NCBI GenBank assembly: GCA_949775045.1
Contig: OX459105.1
Coordinates: 10,369,398-10,433,397, forward strand
DNA from: Metridium senile
Taxonomy: Eukaryota > Cnidaria > Anthozoa > Actiniaria > Metridiidae
Reading direction: 5' to 3'
DNA length: 64,000 nucleotides
The notes beneath the pieces are model-generated. The model did not search any database. It had not been told where the DNA came from and was given only the letters and a program-made list of their open reading frames with translations. The first letter of the stretch is position 1; every line of letters begins with the position of its first letter. Below, one piece after another: positions 50,940 through 63,300 of the stretch. A program made the translations under genes and the position numbers.

Positions 50940-51236
50940 CTCTTGGTATTCGTAATCATTTAAAAAAGTCCTCGTTGTTTATATTCTTCTCTGTTAAGCT
51001 GTTTCAACTTCAAGGGAAATAATTTATTGATTTGTCGAAAAACTGGTACTTGTTGTTCCACCCGATGGCCACCCACCCAACCATGCAACAACTTGCGATA
51101 TCACATGGCTAAGTAATTCATGTGGTTGTAGATGAACAAAAGCTATTATTGCACTGTTGAATGACCTGTAACGACTATTTAACAACTTACTACTTGTTTG
51201 AATTTTAATTTTATTTACACTATTTACTGATTTACT
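50940..51236 (-). other. Upstream region of gene A, no clear promoter element
   Basis: AT-rich sequence before the start codon of gene A. I see no convincing TATA box or initiator that stands out from the background. The in-frame region upstream of the chosen ATG quickly meets stops, which supports that start. Confidence 0.4.
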
Positions 51237-51247
51237 CTAGATAAAGG

Positions 51248-51249
<2 letters not shown>

Positions 51250-51312
<63 letters not shown>
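51250..51312. repeat. (TA)n dinucleotide microsatellite
   Basis: About 30 perfect TA copies between genes A and B. Self-complementary and unstable. Confidence 0.97.
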
Positions 51313-51315
<3 letters not shown>

Positions 51316-52360
51316 TTACAGTTACATAGATAATAAGGAAGTAATTTACATGTACTATGTAATCCTTGAACGCAAACAAAGGAGAATAGCTTTCGAGTTG
51401 GTTGCCGTGTTTGTTTCACTGTTTGATTTGGAAGGTTCGTTTCAAAATGTAAATTAGTGGAGTTATAAAGTTATAAATGTTAGTTGTTATAAAAGTTATA
51501 CAAGTTATAAATGACGAAAAATAATTTCGAATCGTGTATAGCACTTACATGTACTCAAAAACATCAAGATAAACCTGCCACAATTCTCAGGAATATTATA
51601 CAGGAACCTCAAAAGCTTTTCATTATAAAATTTTCAGTTTGGATTTTAAATCAGTTTGTGGCCACCGTAAATATCATTAGGAAAAATTGTTAATAGAACG
51701 AAAAACAAGAAGAAATTTTTCGGAACGTCTTTCAATGTGGTTTGAATGATGATCGACCAGAATACAGTGTAAACCCGTTAATCCGGCCACTGAAAAGACA
51801 GCCTAACGTGGCCGTATTAACGGGGTATATCAAATGACTTTTACTTGCTTCATTTTTAATACAGACGTTTACCAAGCACTAAAAACGTACTGGGACAAAC
51901 GATGCCAAAGAAATAATATACAGTACAAATAAAACTATCGAATGTAACAATACGAATAGAGCTCTAACCAGTATACGTAAAATTAAAGGTAATCTATCGA
52001 TCAGGCGCCATTTTGAAAACGAGCAATTCAATGCAGCCGCTATTTGTATTTGTCACGCTACGGAATACTGCGTGACATATTTAATGCATGGGTGCAGGGA
52101 AAGGCTTCAATTCCGGTCCTTGTAGCTGGCATTAGTCACTATGGCCGATGTGTCACGCAATGATATAGGAAGTGACACGTAATTTAGGGGTTCAGAGGAA
52201 TGATTGTACGCAAACACGAAATTGTCTTCAATATTCCATTTTATTTACAAAGATTTTTAGTCTATTTCCATGAAGGCAGATATTAAGTTCAACTTTTCTT
52301 GGTAATTAATGAGCATTTACAGAGTGATTAGGATTAAAGTAATAAAACAGTTTAATATAC
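51313..52360. other. Intergenic, one MITE end fragment
   Basis: Only a half copy of the CAGTGGAACCCCG element is recognised (about 51769-51830, cagtgtaaacccgttaatcc). The rest shows no credible exons; open frames at 51251-51693 lack motifs. Confidence 0.5.
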
Positions 52361-52364
52361 TAGC

Positions 52365-52690
52365 AAGATGAATCAAAAAAGCGATTTTGCCTCGCGACAT
52401 GTAGACTGCGAGCAGTCCCTACTTTTCCCTCCGGATTCAGAAAAATTTAACTTTAATAAAACGAGCGAGCGGGGATTGCTCCTCCCCCTTTTCTCCCCCA
52501 ATCCCCGCTCGCCCATGTTTTTTTCAATGCTTATTTTTCTCTCGTTTTCCTCGGAATCTGGAGGGAAAATGTACGTGACATGTACCCTGCTTGCCATGCA
52601 GCAGATTTCCGTATTATTACCCTCTAGTAGAGGGGAAACGAAACCTCAACACGGTGCTGCTCGTACCCGTCCAGAACTTTGGACGAACAA
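52365..52690. repeat. Palindrome-rich repeat with a gactgcgagcagtc core
   Basis: Contains tagactgcgagcagtccct and paired blocks gagcgagcggggattgctcc / aatccccgctcgcccatg, plus gattcagaaaaattt and its near inverse. I recall the gactgcgagcagtc core as frequent in coral genomes. The 110-aa frame across it is on repeat sequence and has no protein motif. Confidence 0.5.
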
Positions 52691-52968
52691 ATTGACTTGA
52701 AACCGGTTTTAAACCCGTTACAACCAATTTGAATTACATCAAAAAAATAAAATGACGTTGTAATGTCGTCATACATTCGCGCATGCTTGATAGAACCTGA
52801 GGCAGGTACATGCAAAGGTTTCTCTTCAAAGTAATCTATGTCAACTAGGGTAGGCAACATGTAATGCTATATCGCATTTCTCATCGTCTCAATGCGCTTT
52901 CCAACTAACTATATGTACATACCGTTATCAACCGTTCAAAGTGCACTTTGCACATTAGAGCGCTTTCC

Positions 52969-53252
52969 GTATAACCCACTTTAAACATACAAATGAGCAT
53001 ATGTGTAAAATAACATGCTAATGAGCTGCGTGTCGCTATTTGAATTATTTGTTTCTTTGAGCCACAAGCCACTGAAAATCATTGATAAAAGTGGTTTTGA
53101 GCAAATCAACCATTTTTACGTTCACACTAATGTTTTATTTTAAATTATTTTCAGCCCAGAGTGCGACTAACTGAAGCTTTTTGCTACACAGACACCTCAT
53201 TAGCATGTTATTTTACATATATGCTCATTTCCATGTTAAAAGTGGGATATAC
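52969..53252. mobile_element. MITE with GTATAACCCACTTTAAACAT ends
   Basis: The left arm from 52969 (gtataacccactttaaacat then acaaatgagcatat) pairs with the right arm ending gtgggatatac near 53252. Arms are about 55 bases and the spacer is about 175 bases. It lies 3' of gene B. Confidence 0.75.
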
Positions 53253-53772
53253 CATAGTTTATAGAGGGGACTGGTTAGGAAACCTTTTGTTGTACTTCTT
53301 TGTTTGTATTGCGAAGTTGAACCGGTCTTGACCGTGCACAACTTTTTCTTTATGGCCAATCAAAATTTCAAAATGAGTCAGAATAAACTTTTCCTATGAG
53401 ATTATTGTAAGGAATATTGTAATATTTGTTCTAAATCTTTGAGTATTTTGAAGCAACAGCCAAAATAATGATTTTTGGTCTGTTCACTCAGACGTATCCA
53501 ATATGGCTAAAACAATTGCGAAACAAAAGAGTATGCACGGTCACGCTTGAAAAAAAAGTGTACAAAAACATACAACAAAGGGCACCTAACCGTTTCACTC
53601 TACTAACTATGGCTATACGAAAACGCTCTATTAAGTTAATACAAACATTTTTAGACAAAGTAATACTACAGAGATAAGCACTTACATACAAATAATTCAT
53701 AAATAAATGAATAGACTAAAATGTACAAAGGTGAAGTAATTTAACTACTAACTACTATTTTAAAATAAGCTA

Positions 53773-54351
53773 TTAATTTTCCGTGCTCCCGTCTACTATA
53801 CGGATCTGGCCGTCTTGATTCATAAATAACGGAATGCAAGTCATATGTAACTTTTGATGTACTTTCTTGGAAACCTCTCTTATTCCTTGTTGGTCTAAAA
53901 CGTCTAATAATGACGTTACAGCATTTAGGATATGTCTCTCTGGAGGTCGGTCGTCGGCAGGATTAAGTTTTGGATCCGCCATATCTTTATTGAACATTTC
54001 TTCAATTAAGTCTTCTTTCTTAGGCTCGTCAGTGCTTAGGTTTGATATTAATTCTTTGTAATTCTCCCTGTTCGCTACCGACAACCAGTTCCTACCGCTC
54101 TTCCATGCATTCAACGTCACATTCCCATCACCAATGACGTTGATCCAACTAGTCGCGATCCATTTTTCACCCTCGATGACGTCACAGTCACCATGGTAAC
54201 TTTTGTCATTGATGGCGCCAATCCAGTGGTCGTCATTTGTCCTGTGATTATACCACATGATTGCTGTGCCCTTTTTTGGTTTGATGACGAGGTTTCCCTT
54301 ACTACAGTATTCTTTTGAGTTACATTTCTGCACCGTACGATCCATCCATTT
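53773..54351 (-). CDS. Gene B last exon: distal iron-site His and C-terminal extension
   Basis: It encodes KWMDRTVQKCNSKEYCSKGN, LVIKPKKGTAIMWYNH, DKSYHGDCDVIEGEKWIATS and WINV, the second half of the dioxygenase core with His542 and Lys552. After NWLSVANRENYKE comes a tail ending ERHILNAVTSLLDVLDQQGI, HQKLHMTCIPLFMNQDGQ. Gene A's last exon ends with the aligned HRVLKSIMLLIDELDQVELE, HSRLKLVCVPLMINPMGG. This shared segment of about 50 residues is beyond the end of the vertebrate enzyme as I know it. Confidence 0.9.
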   Translation of the reverse strand, partial: KWMDRTVQKCNSKEYCSKGNLVIKPKKGTAIMWYNHRTNDDHWIGAINDKSYHGDCDVIEGEKWIATSWINVIGDGNVTLNAWKSGRNWLSVANRENYKELISNLSTDEPKKEDLIEEMFNKDMADPKLNPADDRPPERHILNAVTSLLDVLDQQGIREVSKKVHQKLHMTCIPLFMNQDGQIRIVDGSTEN

Positions 54352-57300
54352 CTGGAAGATAAAATAGCAGGTTGAGAATATAACTGATAGACCTAATCGG
54401 CTAACGCGTTGCTATGTACGTTTCCACCCAATTCAAAACCTCTGGAAATAAAAACTTTTGTTCCAAACATTTTCCACCTGACATTGAAATACATAAGACA
54501 ACGAATCTTATTTCCAAAAGATTTGAATAGGGTGAAACGTACATAGCAATGCGTTAGCTGATTAGGTCTATTTATTTACGTATGTGTAAGCCAATGCACA
54601 ATCGAGATGCGGACTAGGGCGAGTAACGTACCGCAAAGGCGTTTGGGATTGTGTCATGGGGCGCAACATGGACATGGATAAGTACGTAAGCTTGCAAAAT
54701 GGAGTCAATGTCCTAAGTAATGACCACAATGAAGCGCCTTTGCAGCCAAAATGAGGCCATAAACCGGCCAAAATGGTCTTGTAGTTGTAACTGTCACATC
54801 ACGTGTGTACTGAAAAAATACGAGTGACTGGTGGAAAATCCCACCAAAATTCTCTCGAAACCAATAGACCAATTCCGCGTTATCTAGCAACGCTGTACTA
54901 TTTGACAGAAAGCGCATTTAATTTGCACAGGGATAGCCTCAATTAAAAGTAAATCTGAATGTGCTTTCTATTGCATGCAAGCGATAATTTTTTTCGTGCT
55001 TTGCTTGGAAGCTGTGGATATTAATTTGGCAATAATCGAGGCTTAGCCTGTGCAAAATGTTAAACTTTTATATACCTATTTCAAAAATCGTTGTCGCAAT
55101 CGTAACTACAATCCAAACTCTAAAGCCTGCACAGGATGTCGGTACTTCGTTTCATATTATCGATTTATTCACAGCATATTTTGATTGTACCTGCATGTTT
55201 GTGTTATATGACCATAACAAGTTGTTGTTGATAGATAAATACAAATATTTCTTTAAAAAACGTGCAATGAATCACAAATTAAGTCCATGTAACCGACATC
55301 CTTTGCAGGCTTTAGAGTGTGGGCCGTCGCTTCGGCTGTGACAACGATTTTTGAAATAGGTGTATACAAACCCTATACCTCATATTCAGTTGAGTACATA
55401 AAGAAATTTCCATTCATTCTAGCTTGGCCTGGGACCCACCACTTCCCTTCAACGGTTGCTCCACCCTTTATATGACCTGCATACTTAACGACATCCGCAC
55501 CTCCACTTTTATCAAAGTATTTCTTACGGAATCTAGGAACAAATTAACAAAATATATAGGTGAGTGTACTAGGTGATTTCGCGCGCGCACTTTCGGTTAG
55601 TATAAGCCAATCAGAAGCATTTATGTCGCATCACCAACAGTTTCAAGATGGCGTCGTTCAGAGAGAGTTGTTTTCCGTGTTAACCCTTGCTAAATACATC
55701 CTTAAAATAACTTTACATTAAAAAGTTCTATATTACTTGGACAATAAAGGTTCACTGCTGCTCTATCAGGGATAAAAAAGAATCAAAACAAAACGGAAAT
55801 GCCTAAAAGTAACCGAAATTGTTTTTGTCTCTATTTTGGAACTATTCGTTTTGACAAACAATCCTTTGCGCGCTTTGAAGCGAGATAACCTGGTGGTGTT
55901 TACAAGTGTTGGTATTGTGATGCTAATTTGCCAACCATGTTCACAACAGATTGTTAATCATCTTTGTTCTAATAACAATGGTTGGTTGGCAAAATCATAA
56001 CAAACTACGTCACTGTCATCCACCAATAGTCAATGTTGATTTTTACCATTGTCCACCAAAAAGACATTACTACTAAAATAAAGTACCGTATTTACTCGAA
56101 TAAGCGCCGCCCCCGAATAAGCGCCGCACTTTAACGCTATAATGTTACTCTGGAGAACAACATTGGAAATCAATTTCTTATCAAAAGCTATATTCTTCAG
56201 TTCAAAGTAATTATATTTCACCGCTCGCCCATTATGTTATCTCCCCAATATTCGTAGATCTGATCAAGAAGGGGACAGTAAGATCGAGAAAAATGTAATA
56301 AGCGCCGCGGCGCTTATTCGAGTAAATACGAAAAGTGACATTTCCATCTCACCTGACTATATCATGTGCAACAAGGCTGTCAACAAACTCAAAATCACCA
56401 CTTTCATCGGTACCACGGCCATGCAAGACCTTGTTTGCTCCCTCAGTTTTAAAAGTCAGTTGTACATTAAAGTTGTTTCTGCTGCCTGTTGTTTTGGCAA
56501 AGGTGAAGAACCCGGACCAGTTACCTGAATGGCTCATGATATCTTCCTGTGAACAAATTAATTAAAGACATTTTTGTTCCTCTTAACAATATAGTCCAGG
56601 ACCTTATGTAAACCCGTGGGAATTTTATGAAGAAAGCAAGCCAGTGGGCGATCAGTTGTGTTCATTAGACCTTGTATAACTGTTGAGTTTTGGCTCACTG
56701 AATTTTATGATTAATATAGATGTTATGAGCCTCGTTTCCATGCTGGTTCTCATGGGTCATACTTCAACCCCCCATAAAATCCCCATTAACGCTTTAAAAA
56801 TTACCAACAAAAGTTTTTGGGTTGCTTTTTTCATAAAATTAAATTCCCACGGGAGTTGTTTTAGCGAATAATAGTCTCCTTCACATTTCCCTGCGCTATC
56901 TTGAAAGGTAGATGGCGCAGACAACTGTGAATCGAAGGGGTTATTTTTTAAATATATATATTAGTTTATCAAATATCTAACTAATCAAATGCGGCATCTA
57001 TAGCTACTCACTGCATGCTATCTGGATAACTACAGTAACTATAAATGGAAACTAGCGAGTAAACTAGTATAGTAAACTATATATATATATAGTAAATATT
57101 AAGCCGTAAGGAGGGGTTCCACTGTATTACCTACAGTAACTATAGGCGCTGTTACAATGTACAATCGTTTTTAACAACTCGTTTCACAATGGCTTTTTTT
57201 GTTGCAGATAGTATTGCACAACGTAGAGTTCAGTTCTACTTCATTGGCGGATCCAGGATTTTCAAAAGGGGGAGGAATTTTGGAAAAGGCTGGAGCTATC

Positions 57301-60300
57301 CCGGACGTAAGATATAGCTGCTTAGAAAAAGAGGTGGGGGGGGGGGGGGGAAGTCACCCAATTCCCCTCCCCTGGATTCGCCCCTGTACTTTACGCTACG
57401 GAACTTCGCAATGAACTTGCATGCAACGCTACATTTGAAAGCATTGCTAGACAAGTTGCTATGAGAATTGTACAGTGTAACAACGCCTTGAGGCTTTTTT
57501 GCTAAGTTAAGAAACGTTAGGTACAATTGACCTTCGTGTATACAGCTATGCATTTTGGGTCAAGTAATATTGTTTAAAGTAAACTAAATATGATAATTAG
57601 TTATTTTATTCTGATAGTGGATTCCATTCAAAACAATATACGAGCTAGTTATGGGTAGTAAATATCGCTGTAGATTCTTTCTTATTTCATAGATCATAAT
57701 CATACACAAATTTTATTTCAAAATTAACGTGACCCACAATGCTCTTTGGTCTTGGAATTCAGTATTCAACGTTTTTTGAAAAAGCTGTATATATGGATAC
57801 GAATTGATCTTGTGTTGTGTGTGTTTACCTCAAATCTGCTATTGGCATGTGGGAATACCATTTCTCCTCCTTTATCGACGTCATTCAGAAAATAAGTAAC
57901 ACTTAAAAATCTGCAATTTTGAAATAGAAATTAGTGTGATGAAATATTTTACTTCTTTCAGCTCCGTAATAATATAAGCGAGCCTAGCTTTCGTCTGAAA
58001 AACGCGGGTCCTACATAGATGGCATCAGACATTGAGCCCAACCAAACATAACAGAGAATTTGTAATACATACACGTAGGCAGCAGTCTGTCTTGTTTTTG
58101 GAAATGTTTTGATTTGTAAAGTGCAGCTTATTTTCTATGTAAGCAGTCATGGACTAGACAGTTCAAATAACAATGGTTGGTTGGCAAAAACCATAACAAA
58201 ATACGTCACTGCACGTCCACCAATAGTCAATGTTGATTTTTAACATTTTCCACCAGAAAAAAAAAAATAATACTAAAACAAATTATGTAAGCTGTCATGG
58301 ACTAGACAGGAGTCCCAGCCCAGATGAAAAGAGCTGAATGATGAAAATCAAGCAAGTATGGAAAGCTCTCTAGTTCCCTCGATTCAGCAACGTTTCTCGT
58401 TTTCCCACTAGTTCCACATGGTCAATGTTAAGCAATATATTGGCAACACTCTAATGTCAGTCTCGGATTAGAGTCGAAAGCTTTGGTTTACGCTTTCAAA
58501 TTGTCTGCTTATGAGTAAGCGAATACTTCCTTAATTCTGATGTTCCAGCTAAAAAAATGTACTTTTTATAATGTACTGTTTAAGTATGTCTGATGTCCCA
58601 GCTAAAGAGCCTATACATTCTATAATATAGTGGCATTAAAGTATGGAGACGTCTGTGCATGTGGTGAATGTGGTGAAACAAATGCTATCCCAGATTACGT
58701 TTTTGAGAGGCCAGGATGAGAACTCTCTTCAAAAAACTCATGAATAATTAATGAGAAATTTACAAAAGATATTATCGCCATGACGAGTGTTGTAAATCTT
58801 CATACAACACTAGTGTTGTATATCCTGATTCGCATAAGTTTTAGCTTGAAATTTCTCGGGGAGATTTACTTTAATTTTGAAAATTTTGGTAAAATTTGAA
58901 AAACTATCCTAGGCGTTTTTAAGTCGTTAAGTCGCATCTTCGGCTTGTGATTGTATGTGCCGATATAACACGGCAGTTGTAAACATTACTCACCTGCACA
59001 ATCGGCATTGCGTTGTATCTCCATACAAACAGCATGGTATTGCTCCAATATTTGGTTCAGAGTCTTGCTGACATGCACCGTAGCTGTTCTCGTCATAATT
59101 AAGGACCTGGAATTATATTACTTTACTGAGGCCTAGTTCAAACGTTGCATCTCACATATGCCGAATCTAATATGAATGAGCACAACCTATTGATGAATTC
59201 ATTTGTATAAGATTCGACACATGTGAGATGCGACGTTAGTTGAATTAGGCCTTAGTGTTTTTAATGCAAACAAGAATGTAACTGAAAGGTACAGATGGGC
59301 CAGATGTTTGCATACTTTCAAAATATCTTGCCGACCTGGGACATACTTGGTTTTTAAGCACAAAGACTATTTTTTCCCGAACCAATGATGAATGTTCGAA
59401 ATGTGAAATAGCTTTCATGAGAAAGGCCAACCAGCATTGCTTTGGGGGGAAAGGGTTGCCCAAGAAAACTGATTTTTTTTTATATATATACGTCATAAAA
59501 ATGTTACAATGTCCCAACAATTTTGCATATGATTGCGAACAAATTAAAATTGGTTTATTTAGAAAATTTTCCAACTTCAAACTAAAAAGGCTATATAAAT
59601 TTTACAATGTCCCAACAATTTTGCATATGATTGTAGACTAGGGCACCAGTGTCTGGCTAGAAGACTGAGACGTTGAAAAAATGATGTTTTTTATTTCATA
59701 GTGTTATCTCATACCCTCAAGGGTTCGCTTTGTTGGATGATTTCTTTTGGAATCTTTGTAACAGCTTCCAGTCTAAAACATATAAAAAAAAAGTAGGTTT
59801 TTGGTCACAGCTACAGTTAATACCACAGCAAATGTCATGTGATCAATTTTCCAACGTTTTTCTGCTAACCTTTCGTGGAAATTTCCCATAATTTCTGGTT
59901 GGTATCTTAGCAACTCATCCTCATCATGCCACAGCCAGGCCTGGTCCTTGACTGCATTACGTAATAGATTGGCGTCATTAAGACGTTCCTTGACGTACTC
60001 TTGTATTTTAACAAGACTTGTGTTTTTGAGCTCGTCTATGTCAAGTTTACCTGGAAATGAAATGTCAGTGGAATTTATCATATCACTTTTTCTGGTCATT
60101 TTATTCAAATTATTGCACGGTGGAAAAGTTGCTAACTACAACAGGCAACAAAAACATAAAGAAAGAAATAACGGATATTACCATTTACATCTTTATCCAT
60201 ATCTAGATCTTTGAACCTGAAAAAAAATGAAATATTTCAAAACATATCTTTATACATAAAGATAAAAATTCTACCGAGTTGAGGCACAAATCTCAAATGC

Positions 60301-63300
60301 AATAGCTTAATGTGATATATGTTTAGGGTTGCTAACTACATAAAGACTTTTAGTACACGTAGCTAATATGTTTTATTACTTACATTTGTATAACATCTTT
60401 CTCGTGGAATTTGAGATCAATTTTTCCAGGTAACAAAATGATCTGAATTTGCAATGATAAAGATCAGTAAAACTACTATACACTTCAATCATTTCATCGA
60501 CAGCCAACACATAAATGTGACAAGCCAACGAACCAGCACATCCGTTAACTCTGCCAACAATCAACCAGAAATATAATCGACAAACAAACCAACAAGCCAG
60601 ACAAGTCACAAAATAAATGTGACCAAACAATGAAACAGGTTTTCAATCAATTAAGCCACAATCAGCCAGGAATATAATCGACCAACAAACCAACAAGCCT
60701 GACAAGCCAGAACAATTCAACTAATAAATCAATAATGTGACCAATTAACGAACCAGTTCATCCGTTAACTCAGCCAACAATCAACCAAGAATATATTCGA
60801 CAAACAAACCAACAAGCCAGACAAGCCAACAATAAATGTGACCAAACAATGAAACAGGTTTTCAATCAATTAAGCCACAATCAATCAGGATTATAATCGA
60901 CCAACAAACCAACAAGCCAGACAAGTCAACAATAAATTTGACCAAACAATGAAACAGTTTTTCAATCAATTAGGCCAGAAACACTATTACTTTTGAAAGC
61001 CTCAGTTCAATGTTTAAATTTAATAAAATATCGTATGCTGTGCTTGTTTAGCTCTAATATAATGTTCCATAAGTAGATGTTTACCTCTTCAGGATCTATA
61101 AAGCCATCACCGTTATGGTCCCAAGTTTTAAAAGTATTATTGACATCCTCAAATGTTATTCCATCATTTGTCATCTCTGATTTAAGAGATTTCGTGCCTT
61201 TTCTATCAGCCATTGCAATTATCAAATCACATTCGACTGGACTGAGGAAGTCTGGTACCTCTACACAAGGAAGATAAAATCAAATCATGCATTGTTTCAG
61301 GTACACAGACAAACTCGTATAGAGACAGTAACAGCAAAAACAGATATTTCGCTAAGAGTATTTGCGAGAGTAAAATGTTATTTTCGATATTGGTCTGAAC
61401 TTGATAAGTATATAAATGATTTTGGAAATAGTCCTTTTTACAGTTCCGCCTCAGTGACCACGAATAATAGTTACAAGTCGAGGTTTGCGTTGCAGCGCAT
61501 GATAAACTATGGTTTTGCTATGCGAATCAACTCGAACCTCGACTTGAAACTATTATATGTGGTCACTGAATGGAACAGTGAAAAGGACTATTAAAGGTAT
61601 TAAAGGTTTATCCAATGATAAGTGATTTGGTGTGAAGTGGAGTGGAGTGGACAAGCAGCTTTCCGCGCAGCCTCCTCCGCAGGCAACTTCTCACCTTTTA
61701 ACGCTTCTTTGCTTTTTGGGGTTCCTACATGTGGAACGGCCGAGAAAGGACTTGGGACGAATTGAGGGTAGGGGAAGAATATAGAAAGAAAGTCCGAATT
61801 CCGGTTGGGTACGTGCCTGCAGAGGAGCCTATAGCTACTTTCCGCGATACAATTTAAATTATGGTTTGCTTTGCTTTGCTCATTTGTTAAAACAATTGTA
61901 AAAGCACTCTTTAATCTAGGAATTTATATCTTACCAAATATGGGAGGATATATGCTCAGTGTTTTGATCTGTCTTGTCACGCCAGGCATAATTTCTACAT
62001 CTTGAACGTGACCAACCTACGATGAGTAACACATGGGGATTTATAAATGCAAGTTTAAATCGAGATTCTTTTTATAAAGGTATACTAATGACATTCTAGC
62101 TTTGGCCATGGGGATTTAATGCAAAATTTGCAGAGCCATTTGAAAGAATGTTACAATACTTAATGGAAATACCTGGAGTTCAGTTAGTATTTTCACTACA
62201 CATTATAATGTATGTATTAACGTAACGTAACGTATATATTTTTCTCGACCGGGTTATCCGGTTTTCCTCCCTCCGCAAAAATGAACATGTAAGTCAAGTT
62301 GTGTGCAAAATAATTAACGTAGAGGTAGTGAGTATATGTCTTAGTCTCCCCAATTTAAAAAGTGATTTACTTATTTATTTATTTCTGTATGCACTTTAGT
62401 GTATAAATGACTTTTCTTATGTATTAAAATCATAGCCAGGCGCAATCACGTGCCCTACTAATCCAGCAGACTCAGACCCACACTCGCTACCTCTACATAA
62501 CTAAAAACTATTTTGTGCTACACTCTTTATATATAAAATTCATTCATACAAGCCCTGTATACTATAAATGGATCCGGAACTGTAAACTGACATTTTGCTT
62601 TGTACAATTCATGCCATGCTACCTTTGCAAAGAATCATAAGGTCACACGTTTGTCATTTTTAAAAATTGACCAACTGTTATTTCATAGAATTAAAATCAG
62701 CGTTACAAAATGACAATATAGATGGATCAAAGTTAACAAAAGAAGACCATATAAAAATATAGCCATTTACAGCACGTGTGTGTTTCATTCTTCCAGGGCC
62801 ACTAAACGAGCTCACTCAATGCAGCACTGAATAGAAACTATAATAATTACAATGATATCGAAGGCATATAGAAACATAAATGAGCTTTTTTGCTGGGTTT
62901 AATATTTCGGAAAATCAGCAGCAAGTGTATTCATCCATGGAATGGTTACCGGTGTCATAAAAAAAACAAATTGAAACTTTAACTGTAACTTTTTCAAAAA
63001 CAATGTATTTAGTACTATTTTTTTCGAGTCAAAACTTTATTCAATTTTAGTTGGTTTAAATAATATTTACTTGTGGTGTTTAACTGAGTAATAATAATAC
63101 ACTTAGTTTACCGTGGCCTACACTTATATGCTATAATTTATGTCTGCAGTTTATAACTGTTGAATAACAAAAGTTATGTGAAAATCATTTCAAATGAATA
63201 GATGAGCGACTTCATGGGTTCACGTTATTTGACAGCAGTCCTGTATCTTATAAAGTACTTGTAATAAATTAAAAAGAGCAAAAATATTTAGTTCATGGAA

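Noticed and set aside
52368..52700. 110-residue plus-strand frame
   Set aside because: It covers a palindrome-rich interspersed repeat and has no protein-family motif.
59773..60108. 111-residue frame starting MNKMTRKSD
   Set aside because: Only 60050-59870 is exon; both ends are intron read-through, as shown by phase and by comparison with gene A.
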